Positions 13,371-27,033 of a DNA stretch of 64,000 bases are shown here, one piece after another (position 1 is the first letter of the stretch; the number at the start of each line of letters is the position of its first letter). The stretch lies in contig NC_029519.1 of NCBI RefSeq assembly GCF_001577835.2, positions 76,099,999-76,163,998 on the forward strand. The letters are read 5' to 3'. Below the pieces are notes generated by a model. The model saw nothing but the letters and a program-made list of their open reading frames with translations. It had not been told where the DNA came from and did no database searches. This DNA is from Coturnix japonica. Taxonomy: Eukaryota; Chordata; Aves; Galliformes; Phasianidae. The position numbers and the translations under genes were made by a program.

Positions 13371-14960
13371 GAAGGTATTAAAAACTTGTGCCAAAGACAC
13401 AGAGGTTGCAGAAATGCTCCATGCTGGGTTAGAACATTTATTCTGATCGTGGCACAATTTATATAATTAAATATCAGTCCCTATACCCAAGGCATATGAA
13501 GCCTGGATTAAATAATGACAACTAAGCATGCATGTTATATAGCATTTATATGACATGAATATAGTGAGGAAAATAGAGGGAGCTGTGCACAGCAACCCAA
13601 GAATTCACCATTAGTTCAGGTTATTTCTTTGTGTTGTAGCACTGAATCCAACAGTCCAGTCTAGAAGAAGTGAGCCTCCCCACGCTCTAACTCTACCATC
13701 CAGCTGCGTTTCCTTGCTGATGACCCCATTCCTTCCTCCCTCCACTCCAGCCAGACTTCACATCTGGGGCTGGGAAGATTACCAGAGCCCAAAGGCTCCA
13801 GACAAGTGAGCAGGCTGTCCCTTACAGGCTTCCCATTTTCTTGGAAAGATTTCCCATCTCACTTATGCTGCAAACAGCCAATTACTTTTAGTCTCTAATG
13901 GGATTTGTCATCCAGTGTTTATTTCCAAACTGGAATGAAAACATCAGCAGGACATTAATTTGCACTGATAATCTTAGAAAGCAACAAAAAATATGGGGCA
14001 AAAAGCCTGATGTTGCTTTTTGAAGTTTCATGGACTCTGCCTTCACAAACAATTCTTGCCATTCCCAGCTCCATTCATTCTTTGGGATGCAGTCCTAAGG
14101 GAGGAAGAAGTCTTGACAGCCCATGTTCAGCTTAGCACTGAGGCTTCTCAGCTTCTCAGTGGTGCAGATGTGCTTAGAGCTGTGCACTTGAGCCTTGCAG
14201 TGGGGCTGAGGTTGTTTGGGGATCTCTGCTGCAGGCACAGTATTGAGGAGCAGGGTAGGCTGGGGAGGAGTAGATAGGGTTGTGGCTTGGGTAAGTTCCC
14301 TGGACCACAGTATTACTTCCCTTCCTGCATGAATCTAGCAACGTTAAGAATGAAGCCAGAGGTGTGCTTAGATTCCATATGTTCTGCATGGTGTCATTTC
14401 CTTCTTTGTGCACCACTTTCTCACCTTAGCTAATTCACCAAAGGGTCATCTGTCCCTCTTTGCAGTCCAGTATTTCAATGGACAGCATTGCCTTCAGTCA
14501 AATGACAGCTACATAATATTGGAAAATGCAAAGCCAAATGTTAGAACCTGTAGCTCCAGTGCTTTGCATTGAGTGTTCATGCAGATTTTATTCCTCTGTA
14601 CAGTTTATGTTTCCATACTCATTTACAGCTGAAGGGTAAAATCAATGCCATGTCCAAACCCAAACCCATGCAGAAGAGTAGAGAGAGATCTATGTTGCTA
14701 AATAAAACAGGAGCAGGTATTATTTTCTGTCATGAAGGAAGGTGGTACAACCTGTCTCAATGTGGTTTGTATGGCACTGTGGTCCTTTCTGGGAGCATCT
14801 GGTTGCCTTGTAGGCCTAAGACATTCTACTTCAATGTTCAACATATCCAAAGCAAAACAACAGCTGGGCTGGTGATGCTTTAGATATACCTGCTATCCCC
14901 TATGTCCTGCCAGTCATCCCATGGGAGGGTACTTCTGGGCACAGACCTCAGCTATTGTAT

Positions 14961-15082
14961 AGTCATAGAGTCATAGAATCACAGAATGCTTTGAGTTGGA
15001 GGGAACCTTAAAGCCCATCCAGTTCCAACCCCCTGCCATGGGCTGGTTGCCCCCCACCAGATCAGGCTGCCCAGGGCCTGGT
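14961..15082 (-). mobile_element. CR1 LINE 3' fragment
   Basis: AGTCATAGAATCACAGAAT repeats are followed by the reverse complement of the CR1 tail, including TTCCAACCCCCTGCCATGGGC and GATCAGGCTGCCCAGGGCC. It is a minus-strand, 5'-truncated copy. Confidence 0.9.
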
Positions 15083-17414
15083 GGGAATGGCAGCTCTGAG
15101 GAATGGGTCTCGAGAAATGATGGTACAGCATTCTGTTGTGTAAGGGAAGAAGAAGGGAGGGGATGGGAAAAGTGAGATAAGGTTTGTCGTTTAAACCTAA
15201 GCACAGAATAGCCTCACCTTATATCTTGAAATCTGCATCAATTATAATGCCTTGTTCACTTGCAAATTTCACTTTAAGATAAAGGATCACGCCTGGTTTG
15301 TTTGCCATTCCTACCGCCAAAGACAAGCTTCACTTACTCCCTTTTTATTCTCAATGACTAAGACTGAAAGAGCTAAATTACATTTCCTCCCCCCTATGGA
15401 AACCTGATGAACCAGTGTGAACCTGCACCTGAGAACCCCCGGGAACGCTGAGGATTTGGCCACACAGATCGGACAGTTGGATGCTTAATTGTGTTCTGGG
15501 CACAAAGCCTGCCTGAATGTGCATCTTTCATTAAACGTGTGGGAGACCAGAGGAAAAATTAGACCCCGTTAAGGTGCCAGAAGGAGGAAAGTGGTTTAAA
15601 GGCTTTGCAGTGTCTGTGTTGTGCTGGAGCGTATTGAACTCCTCCTGCTCTGAAAGGCATCCCCTGCATGTCAGCTTGGAGCTCCTAAGCCAGATTTGCT
15701 CTGGGTGCTGGGTATTTAATGATTGGATACTAATTATTGGGTACTGCTTGCAGATGCACTGTGGTGCTGGCACATAGTGTGGAGCAGGCATGAGAAAACA
15801 CAGCGTGCCTTAAACGTGGCACTTCTGCACTTTGAGTCTCAGGGCCTTTTTAGAGCTGTTTTGTAGCTGCATTTTGTAGTCGCAGAGCAGCTGGAGCACA
15901 ATGAGCGGGTACAGCCAGCGTCCCAATACATCTCATGGTGTTCACTTGGGATTTGTAACTCAGGTCTGTCCTCCGGCTCTAAATCAAAACGTGAGTGAAA
16001 TGCATTGAATGATCCCATTAATATAAATAGGGCTGAAGTTTAAAGCGGGGCTGTGTGAAAGGACTTTTGATACACTGGCTACTGTCGCCCACGAGTCAGC
16101 AGGTGGCACCGCCGGAACAATCGGAAACCACCAAACCTTCCTTGCGTCCCGCTTACAGCCCCAGACCTGAGCCTGGAGGGGAATGAGCATGAAACCCGCC
16201 TGTTCAAGACACACAAGAATGCACAATGAGCACTTGCCAATTAGGGCCGTGCCTATTGTCTGCTAAAGGTCAAGTGTTGGCCTTGCTGAAATCTTTCAAC
16301 GCTGGCTCTGGCGATGGGAATTTAATATATTTTATACTGCTGAAAAGGTGCTTGTCCCTGCGTAGGGCACCGCCAGCCTTTGGCCTTCAGTGTGCTTTGG
16401 GAGGCTGTGAGCAGGGAGGAACCCGGCGCTCTGGGATCTGGATCTTCTACCACCTCCCTGTGGGTACAGGGGGAAGAACGGAGCTGTTGGCAGAGAGGGA
16501 GGGGAGGAGGTGGTTTGGCACCGTGGGGAAGGGGAGGGTGTCTGGGACTGGGTTTGTTTCACTGTCTCCCAAGAGATCTTCTTTGTAACTCCGGTGGTAC
16601 ATGTTTTTACAGATTACTACTTTTAGTATCTGTCACTTGAAAAGAATAGATGCTGGAGATACAGGGGGGCTGGGGGGGGGAAGAAAACACCTGCAAGCAG
16701 CAACACGTAACCAGCAAAAAGAACTTTCCCATGACATAGCCTGGTGATACAGATGTTTCAGGGTGCCTCACAAATCTCAGATTAGGGAAAAACTGGAGGC
16801 CTTCTGACACTCCTGGAACCAGAGGCCGTGGATGAGAGCGTCCAAGCTTCCTTGGCTCCAAAGCCAGATGATCCATCAGTTCCCAAACCATGCCAAGTCG
16901 CTGTACCTTCCAGCAGCTGCAGCTGGCAAAGATCCCTTCCCAGACTCAGAACCAACAACAAGTAGTCCATGTTCATCTGTAGCTCTGATGCTGTAATTCC
17001 TGCTGCATAGTGGGGCTCAGCGGTGTTGCAAAGATGTTGGCTTGCACAAAGGTGGATCCTCTCTTGTAGAACCCAGGATAGGAGTCACTGATGTTGCTTC
17101 TTTTGCTCCCCATTCGGTGCCAGCCTTGCTTCTGCTGCTGACTGCACTGTGTTTAGATTCCCTGTGGGGGTGCACATTCAATTTTTAAGCTCCTGCACAA
17201 GGCCTGACCTCTGCTTCCACCAGTGGCAACAGTTAGGATGAGATCAGAGCCATCCTTGAGGGACCTCCGTCTTATTTCCATTGCTTTCATAACCATTGAC
17301 TGGGGAGTAGAATTCACTGAGAACAGCCCTGTAGAGGACTTGGGGATCTCAGTTTCAAAACCTGAAGGGAACTTGCACCCAGGAGGTGAGTAAACTCTTT
17401 GAAAGGGCTGAAAA

Positions 17415-17693
17415 TAGCAGGACACGGGGAAATGGTTTTAAGTTAAAAGAGGGAAGATTTAGGTCTGGCATGTTAGCGGGGAAGTTCTCACTAGGAGAGT
17501 GGTTAGGCCCTGGAACAGGCTGCCCAGGGAGGTGCGGATGCCCCGTCCTTGGAGGTGTTCAAGACCAGTTGGACGGGGCCCTGGGCAACCTGATCTAGTA
17601 AAGGTGTGTTGGTGGCCCTGCCAGGCAGGGGGGTTGGAACTACATGATCCTTGAGGTCCCTTCCAACCTGGGTCATTCTGTTGATTCTGTGAT
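17415..17693 (+). mobile_element. CR1 LINE 3' end, well preserved
   Basis: Reads from the end of the ORF2 region (ACGGGGAAATGG, AGGCCCTGGAACAGGCTGCC, GATGCCCCGTCCTTGGAGG) through the 3' UTR to CCTTGAGGTCCCTTCCAACC and the terminal ATTCTGTTGATTCTGTGAT. It is the same subfamily as the copy at 31751-31957 and very similar to it, so both are among the younger insertions in the window. Confidence 0.95.
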
Positions 17694-17767
17694 GGAAGAA
17701 GATGGACACGAACCAGCAGAGTGCTCCTGTGTGTGTGGTCTTAAAAACTCACCAGTCTACTTACAAG

Positions 17768-17786
17768 ATAAATAAATAAATAAATA
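17768..17786. repeat. (AAAT)n microsatellite
   Basis: About four and a half AAAT units in perfect tandem, a few dozen bases beyond the end of a CR1 copy. Confidence 0.85.
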
Positions 17787-19572
17787 ATATTTACCCGTTT
17801 GTTGCTGTGGTGATGAAGGAGCACGGAACAAAAGAGAGGTATTCGGGTTGCCCCGGGCCTGTGAACAAACAGAATCAGAGAGAGTTGGTGAGAATGTGCT
17901 GTTAGCTGTAACCAGAGAAGGCAGCATTCAGCCTCCGCTGCCTGGCTGCAAAGTCTTACTAACCCCATCTTTCATGCTTGCAAAATGGCATGGCCTATGA
18001 GCTGGATGACAAAGAACATCGACAGCTGGACTTGCATTGCGCCAGATCAGACTTGGCCCATAAATTAAGCCAAACTGAAAATCTAGCTTCATTCGCTTTC
18101 CAGGTATTCGTATTTCTCTGACTTCATCGATAACCCGACGCGAGCAGATCTAAAGCAAAATGTTATTCTTGGCGCTTGCCAGGACTCGCGGGCAGGCTGG
18201 AGGGGGAAGGCAGCGTGCTGACTCCCAGAGATAACAGGTGGAATGTAGCAGTGGCTGCTTCTGTTTGCTCTGTGACTTCTGGGTACAGCTCTCCAGCACT
18301 GCTGGACCCTTTGCCGTCCCCTGAACCTTCGTGTCAGCCTGGACAAATGCATGCAATGAAATGGGAGGCATTTCACAACACCCAGGATCTGACATCACTG
18401 GAAAATATGTATAGAGAACCTTATCTCTATGTATGTGTGTTGATAAAAAGGCACGTGCTGCTTCACTGGTGCAGTGTGGGTTCAGAAATTAACTGTAACT
18501 GTTGATTCTCAATGGGTGCGTGCACAATTGCATGAAAAGTGTTGCATCTTCTATAAATCTCTCTTCAAATATAAGGAAGTGATGGGTTTAATTTAAAACC
18601 CACCTGGTGTGGAAGAAAAGAAAAACAGCAGATCCCAAATCAGTCACAGTACCTCAGCCCTGTTTATATTACATACACCTTTCTAAATTTGCTGCCATAT
18701 AGTCAGAAATGTGAGTTCAGCGCTAGGCCTACTGCAAGGATTCAAGAAGCTGTTAGATCCCTATGAGAAATTGTTTCCCCTGTTTCAACCTGTATTTATT
18801 TGTCTGCAGGAACCCAGAAGACAATGCAACCTTTAGCTCAAGTCTAAGCTCACAGCTGAAGGATGCCTAAGCACAGTGGTTTGGGGGCAGCATTACAGCC
18901 CTCGCCAGGTAGAATGGAGTTTTGATGAACTGAAAAGGCAGTGGGTTAAAAATGTGCCCCGATTAAATGTAATTGATGTAGTTTTAGATACAAAGCTTGT
19001 CAATATAAAGAGCAGAGTATCTGGCTTATAGAAGTCAGAGATGGAAAAATACTTACCAGACAAGGCTCTGCAAGGGCTGAATATAGTCCCTCCTACCAGA
19101 GGGCTGGCTCTCATCTTGCATTGTTCTTTCTTCCATTAACTTGATCTTTGATCTCAGTTCCTGTTAGAAATAACTGTAAACAGTGATGATGTTCTAGGCC
19201 ATTAACCAGATGTACAAGCAAGGGAGATCCCTGCCACTAATAGACCATCTGAAAAAAAAAAGACACAAGAGTAATGCTTAAGAATAACAACAATATTTCC
19301 CAGAAAAGAAGGCAGAGCGCTTTTCATTTCCTGCAGGATCCATCTGCCATTTCTGAAGCAAATCAGACTGCTGGAAATGTGGTCCACATCACCCTTTCAG
19401 AATCACAGTCCAGGCATCTACAGCTTTTTATTTTAGCAAGTGTTCAGCTCACCTAAATTAATAATTTGGTACCCATCAAGTTGTTGATTGAAAAGAAACT
19501 TTAGTTACAGATACATCAGAAGTAGGTTCTGTAACAGGGTGTTGTCACGACTTTCATGTAGCCTCAGTTTTG

Positions 19573-19678
19573 GGTGGTCCTGAGTAGAGCCAGAGGTTGG
19601 AGTCAATGGTCCTTGAAGGTTCCTTCCAACTTAAGAGCATTCTTTGATTCTATTCTATAATTCTACGATGCTATGATC
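19573..19678 (+). mobile_element. CR1 LINE 3' tail fragment
   Basis: GGTCCTGAGTAGAGCCAGAG, GGTTGGAGTCAATGGTCC and the TTGATTCTATTCTATAATTCTACGATG terminal octamer repeats are the CR1 3' terminus in the forward sense. Only the last hundred bases or so are present. Confidence 0.9.
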
Positions 19679-20450
19679 CGGTCAATGCAGAATTTGAATC
19701 CTGAAGCTTTCAGCCCCATGCAGGAGATAACGCTGAGTTATCTCGAGTATATAAAACATGAATGTAAAGCCTAGTACTGGAGAAATCACGCAGAGAATGC
19801 AGAGAAGTAGATCTGTTTCATATGTACTCCCAAGTACTGCTGGAGAGCTGTTATGAATAACAGACTGTGGCACTTCCTATTGTTTTATTTTGGTCCTGTT
19901 TTAGAGACTTAAGAGTTATGTCGTAACAGGGGAAAACTTGTCATGGACACGCATTAAAAGCTGAACACGAAGAGAAGACCTTTGATAACAGATATTTGGA
20001 TATTTAGAGGGGTAATTCGATAAGGAGAGAAAATGCTGAATTAAAGACATTTTTAGAGCTACATGCATGTCTCAGAAATCCTACCTCTCTTCAGACAGGC
20101 ACATACTGAACTGCAATCGAACTACTACGTCCAGCTCTGCAATTTCAATCATTCATCCAATTTATAGGGGTCTTTTTGTCTTGAATTAAGCAAAATATGA
20201 GCCCAACAGGAAATTAAGCAACCAAGCAAAACCAGGAAATTCACTCAAGTGGCTCAGGCAGTGAAATGCCACCGCTATCTTCAAACTAAAACTCCAAAGA
20301 GAAAAGGTTGAACTGCAGGCAGATTTGTTTTCAAAGTAGCTAATGTGCTTTTAATTTGTACAGGGTTGGTAACCAGGAGAAAAACAGGCAGGGCCTTACG
20401 TTGCTGTTGTGAGGTTTGCTTTGCATTTCTTTTTTCACATGAGGCCTTAA

Positions 20451-20475
20451 CATACATACATATATATATATATAA
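20451..20475. repeat. CATA/TA microsatellite
   Basis: CATACATACA runs into an uninterrupted TA tract. Confidence 0.85.
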
Positions 20476-23400
20476 TTAGTTTTGAAACGCAGCACTTGTA
20501 AAAAATAATTAGAGCAGCTATCCTAATTACAAGGTCTGAAATACTTGTTTTAAATGAAGTAACTGCTGCCTTCAGAACATTAAAAATGATCCAGAGCAGG
20601 AAACACATTCTAAAACTGCGCTTCTTCTTCCTCAGAGAACATACTTGATGATTGCTCTCTTGGGGAGAGGGAAATTCTTTCAGCTGTTTACAGTGACCTC
20701 TCTGCATTTCGGATCTGCAGATCTCTATGTGGAATATTTTAACTGATTCATTTATTTTTGGCAAGCAAAAATCTTCAGTTTACAGAAAATACATCCTCCC
20801 CTGCCCCCCCTTCCTCACAATCTCCGAGCTCCTAAAGCAATTTCTTGCCATCTAATCACAGCATCTAGGAACTGTAGAGATAGTTATGCTAGACACTGTA
20901 CAACACAGGTTAAACATACAGTCCTCGCCTGAAGAAGTGCCAAAATAAAGATGAGGCAGACAGCCAGCAGAGAGCTGGGAAGATTGTGGTGATGGTCAGT
21001 TCGGTTAGCAGTGTCTTCAGCACATCATTTGCAGGCTTCACCAGCTTCAATCAGAGCAAAACTGGAGGGGTTATGGGAGGAGATAAATCCCTGACCTCAG
21101 AGTAAGAGGGAGTTGCTCTGAAGCCCTCAGACTGCCACAGGAGAAAGACAAGAGGTGTGCAGACATAGCTTCACAAGGAGACAAGAGGTTCAATGGCTGA
21201 TCCTTGCTATGGGTTCTGGTGGCCCTCATTGTGTTAGATATATTATGAATTGAAACCACATACATTCTTTTTAAGTTGTGATTGTAAACATGCATTGCTG
21301 CTGATTTAGCAATGCACTGTGCTCGTTATCAATATAAGCTAAGTCATTAGAAGCTTCAATAGCTTCAGAAAGAAACCAGGGAGCTTCTGTGGTTTCCATG
21401 TTTGGGACTGGAAGGTCTCAGTTTGCCTGAATCCAGAATCCATATAGGAATCTCCCTGCTCAGTCCTTTCTGCAAGTAAGGCTCTGTGTACAGCCTTCAA
21501 TGCACCTGCAATAATCCTGGGTCAGCATTAAAATAATGCCTATGATCAAATCTCCTGTCCTTAGTCAATACTGTCAGAGAAGAGAGAGAAATAATTGCTC
21601 CCCAGTTTCCTTTTACCAATGCATAGACACCAGTGTGTGCCGTCTGTGTCTGTCCGTGCATATCTATAATTCACAGCAATACTTTTAAAACCAGTTTGAC
21701 AACTTCATCTGAATTTGGTAAAGACGGAGAGGCCTCAAACAGGATTAAGGTTGTAGACAATTTATGGAAGTAGCCAACTGAACAGAAGACACCCTACAAG
21801 TGTTCCCACTGAAGATAAACCTACTTAATCGGCTCCCACAGCATTAGACACAGAGAACATAGGAAAAAAGCTCGTGAGGCTTTACACCAATCCCAGCTGC
21901 AGAAAAAGATTCAGTCAGGACTTGCATCTTAGTCAGTCGGCCTTGAAACACATCCAAAAGACACCAGGTTTCATTAAAACAGGCCTACTTATTAGCTCAA
22001 ATATTATCTCCTCCCTTCTTCAGAAGCATCCTTAGATGGCTCACAGCTTGAAACGCAGAACGGTTTAAGTGGGTGCTTTGAAGTGATGGGGAAACCCCTC
22101 TTCCAACAGGACTGATGGATGTCTGTTGCTCCCCTGCACAGGGTTCATTGTGGGTCAGGATGAGATTCCCCTCCCAGTTGGAGGAGCGGGGACATGAAGG
22201 TTCATTTGTCTTTTCTTTTTCCCTGCCCTTTCTCTACAGTCATCGGCCTGGCTGACCTTCTGAATCATTCAGACCATCGTAAAAGCCTCAGGCAAAAGCG
22301 ATCACTCTTGTTTTCCGCTTGTGAAACACAGGTTAGTCTCCCGAGAATTAAAATACTTCAGTTTAATTGAAACCTTTAGGTTTAATATATGGGCCTATTT
22401 GCTAAAATATAAAGATCTGAGGCGAGCAGAGGTCACATGAGGTGATCGCATGGCGCTGTGTCTGGGGGGCCAGAGGGGTAAAAGCTGCCTTCGCTTTAGT
22501 AAAAGATAGACAGAGGTGGAATGGGCTACAAAGGGCTTTGAATGGAAGATGGACACAGGAAAAACAAAGACAACAGACAGTTGGAAGCAGAAAGTTGGTG
22601 TGGCCAAAGGACACTGGGAGATGTAGAACCATTCTGAATGGATATGGATGGTTGTGTTAGTCGAGTAGAAAAGGAGAGAAAACGAAAAGTTCTGTTTGAG
22701 TCACAATGAGCTCCATCTGTCAGTTATGTATTAATAGGGGATGGGATTTCTCAGAGACAGGCTACAATTTCAGTTTGAGTACAGGAGGCAGCTCTGGGAG
22801 CACGAGTAGAAACGTCTCATTTGAATTGTCATCTGCAAGGGAAATTAGCTAGAAATACACAGTGTAGAAGAAAACCCATATACCTGATGATTAGCATGCA
22901 CAAAATTCATGTGAAGAATCCACGTTTCAAATCTTAGGGATATATCTCTCTGCTCTATGCTAAATGCATATGAAAATGTATCCCTAAATCCCTAGTTCAA
23001 TTTGGTGATTAAAACAGTTCCTTCTTTATTTAACCACAATAGATTTAAGAATGAGATAGAGATAAGGTTTCATATTTGGAAGGCGTCAGGTAAAAGGTAT
23101 TAAGGCCTGTCACAATGTCACCTACCTCTTTACATCTTCCACTGCTCCTCAGCAGATTGTGAGGTCGGAAAGAGGAAAACCATATCTATGCAGGTATAAA
23201 TAATTCTTACACTAAGAAAGTGGTCATCCAGAGTGTTTCTAAGGGCAGTGACTTTGTTACTTGCTGCCTTAGATTTCTTGGATAAATTATAACAAAAAAG
23301 AGTTAAGTCCTGGAACTGGGTTTACTACTATCTGCTTTGAAACTAAACAGAACAGCAATAAAACCACCAAAACCAAATTCACTCATTAAAAATGAGGAAA

Positions 23401-25130
23401 AGGCTCCTATAGAAATTCTGTATGGTGAAACATGTTGCATGATACGTTGCACCGAGTGTGCTTTAACTAACAGTGCTCATTAATCACATTTATGTGCTGG
23501 CAATTGGCGTTTTTTATGCATCATATTGGAAATCACTGGAGTATGCAATAGATTTCCAAACCCAGCCACAACCAAACTGATGGGTAACAGAGGGCAATAG
23601 GAGCTCTCAGAGATGCACCAGGGTACGTGTAACATTTTAGCTGCTCCTGGCTTTGCTCAAGGAGAGATGAGTTGGGGGAAAGTTTTGGGTTGAGAAGAGG
23701 TTCAGGAGGTGAATATGATACTTTGTAAAGCAAACAAGTGTACAGTCTTGGAAGGTCTATGAAGGAAGTGCAAAAAGAACGAGGCATTTGGAAATTCATG
23801 TAGGAGGGACTTAGAAACTCGAGTAGGCAGAAGATGCTTTGGCTGAACTCTTAGCAATTCTGAGTTCTCATGAGTGGGACCATTCCTAGGAGACTGCAGT
23901 GGAAAAGCAGAACAATGCTATATTGGCTCGGTTCTTGGAGCTTGATTTGCCCTTTCTATGGCTAATTCAGACCCTGGAAAACAGTGTATATGCTGGCCAG
24001 GTGGCTCAGTTTATGAAAAGGAAGGCAACTGTGTAGCTGCAATAGCAAGTAATAGAGGTGAAAGGCTGGGTGTAGAAGTCAGCTGTGTACAGGGGGCATA
24101 GGATGGAGTCACCCTGCCATGAAATCCAATAAAACCTGATCTGGTCACGATTAACTCAGCATTTAAAAAATCCTTATAAGAGTTCACAAAGAACTTAATG
24201 TCTAGACAACTTGTAGTGGTATAAGAGACCCTCGATTCCAGTGTCCCAGGATGTCAGCTCTCTGCTTGTTTCCAGTTTTGATGCTGAACACTCCTTTGCT
24301 TCTCAGTTCCAGCTTATTTGTTTAGCATCCTTACTGCTTTATCTCACTTATAATGAACCCATGAACATAAGCAAGGTTCTTACACAGAAAACTGATCTGT
24401 TTGAGCTGTCTGAGCAAGGTTAACATGAAAACCACCAACTGATACATGCAATTAGCGAATGAACTTCCTCTTGTGCCCAGAATCTGTACGCTCAGCTGTG
24501 AAACTGATAAATAAAGAGAATAGAGAAGTACAAAAAGCAACTTTGATGAAACTCGGCCACGCTCAAACACCCTCTTTAAACACACAGGACACCTCAGAAC
24601 CGCATGCTCTGTCTCCTGGTCTCCTGTACCTGTTCCATATCAGACTCTGGAGTCAGACAAGTCTTTTCTTCTTCACTCCCTTGTGTGATGGGCTGAGAAA
24701 TGGAATCCACATTGCCTGCTTGCTCCTGAGGTCAACGGGAATGTGACCCTGATAGAAACAGGATCAGTGAAGGATTTTATTAGATCTGGAATGTTTTTGG
24801 GGGGCCTTCATAAATTTTATATTCTAAGACAGAGGTTCCTTTTCCGTTTTACATAGAAACAGATGAATAACTAACAGTGATTAGTAAAGGAGGAGAAATA
24901 TCGCGACTTGAGGTAAATTTACCCGAGTCTTTATATCAATATCCCAACTTACTTCTTTGCCTGAGAGGCAAAGTCAATGGGCCACACATGCCTACACACT
25001 GCATTCTGACTAAGAAAGGAAAAACACTCCCTTTCGTTCCTGAATAACAGGTCCTACGAGCTAGATGGACCCAGGAGATGGGGTAAAAGAGGAGCTGCTA
25101 TTCCTATACGTATACGCTACTACTATTCAT

Positions 25131-25194
25131 ATATAGAAGTCACAAAGGCCCAAACTCAAGCTATTATCTATATATATGCTGAAGACTTCTATAT
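25131..25194. repeat. Inverted repeat, 11-base arms
   Basis: ATATAGAAGTC at 25131-25141 is the exact reverse complement of GACTTCTATAT at 25184-25194, with a 42-base loop. The palindrome TATACGTATA sits just upstream at 25105-25114. No gene context is seen. Confidence 0.75.
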
Positions 25195-26865
25195 GCTTAC
25201 TTTAGCACTTCATAAAGTAACCCCCAGGATGATATCTTGAGCAATCACACCACGCATCTGTTTCCCCGGGTGAAAACTTTCTCCCAAGGGTCATTCTGAT
25301 TGTCTCATTGCATCTATTTTGGTCTATACTTTATTTATTGTAAAGATATTTTTGTGTCACTACCGCTTTAAGTGTTTTATTTTCTTAAATTAAGAAGCGT
25401 GTCTACATTCACTTCTCACTGTTGTGTCAGAAACAGATGGCACTTCCCGGAGACACACAGTTGATTGAACAGACACTGACCACTGTAACATGTGGTAACA
25501 TGTTTGTGATTAGGTATCTAAAGTGCCAGACAGTCACTATCAAGAGGGGAACGTAGGTATGTATTTAACAAGACCTGAACTATAACTTGGATCTTTGACA
25601 GAGCTTTACTCTTGAGTATAAAAGAATGGTTTCATATTGAATAACGTAGATTAAAGCTCCCACCTGCCTTGTTACAGATAAGGTCATTCACTCCTGTTTT
25701 CCTTACTAGCTCACTAGTTTTGTAGACCCTTGCAGTTGTATGTAAATAGCCCATGAAGTAAGTTTGGGGATGCAACCAACTGATCAGAGTAATTAGCACC
25801 TCTGTAACATCACCAGTTTATAGGGCTCAACTTCCCACCTGCTTTACAATTAAGAGTTGAAAGCAGCTCCACCCCAAAAGAATGGAATATCAGCTTTGCC
25901 ACAGTGGAAAAGACAGCTGATAAAGCTGGAGAAAAGAATGGAAGGTGACTAACAAATAAATAAATCAGGGGATGAATTACAGCAAAGCATTACAGAAGAT
26001 GGGATAGAATACTGAAGAGTCCATAAGGTAATTTAATTACTGTGTGGTTTTGATCCGAGTTGAAAGTCTCCAGCTGACTGCGAGGGGAAAGCAGCTGTAG
26101 CCCCTTTCACATGCCTCCCCCATGGCCACAGGATTGGCTGTAAGTGAACTGTTGTAATCAAGAAGCAGTTGGGTTTCAGAAGCGAAAGATCCCTCTGGTT
26201 CTTAATTCTACTCACAGCAGAAATAGCACAGGAGGCTGTGGGAAAGCACAGTGCCCTAAGTAAGGGCAGCTATGAAAATGGTTAAACTTGTAGGCAAGGA
26301 AAAACCAATTTTACATCAAAATCTTTCACCTCAGCTGTTAAACGACAGTGGAATACTTAGATTTAATGGTTGTGTAAGATAAAATTGTTATGACTTTATT
26401 TTATTTTTTAAAGAAAAAACTAAATTGTTAATTCTAAGTCTGGATGAGGATTTAGCAATGAAATGCTTGGAGGATAATTTGTTTTCCATGGTGAATTCTG
26501 TGTACAAAACTGATTACAGAATGGAGCCAAATCTCTGCCAAAGGTACGGATAGGATCGCGAAAGCAGATGAGCTACAATTTCCCATGCACTAGAATTCAC
26601 AACAAGGCCAGGAGCAAAATGAGCACAAGCAGAAAGTATTTCGAGAGCCAGGACTGAGCTATGGGAGAAAAGCTGTGCCTTTCTCTGCGAACCTTTAATC
26701 TCTTGAAAGATCTTTCTAAAGAGAGGTAGGTGTTGATCTTCCAGAGAACTAGCACACCGATTTAAATATTCACTTGTGAATAACGAACAGCAAGGGGCAC
26801 AACCTGGCAATGCTGTTTGAAGTGGGATTAGTTTTAAGGTATTGGTCTCTTAGAGTTAAAATTGG

Positions 26866-27033
26866 ACATGGGTTGCCCAGAGAGGTGGTGGGTGCCCATC
26901 TCTATGGACACCCAAGGTCAGGCTGGAGGAGCTCTGAGCACCTGATGGGGCTGTAGTTATCCCTGTTCATTGCAGGGGAGTTGGACTAGGTGGCCTTTAT
27001 GGATCCCTTCCGACTCAAATGATGCTATGACTG
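26866..27033 (+). mobile_element. CR1 LINE 3' fragment
   Basis: GGTTGCCCAGAGAGGTGGTGG, a diverged GGTCAGGCTGG, GGGAGTTGGACTAGGTGGCC and the tail GATGCTATGACTGTGA are the CR1 3' UTR in forward orientation. Mismatches indicate an older copy than those at 17.4 and 31.8 kb. It ends about 740 bases before the FAM53A CpG island. Confidence 0.9.

Noticed and set aside
16226-16588. 120-codon open frame on the plus strand
   Set aside because: No family resemblance; overlapped by frames on the other strand in a G-rich stretch.
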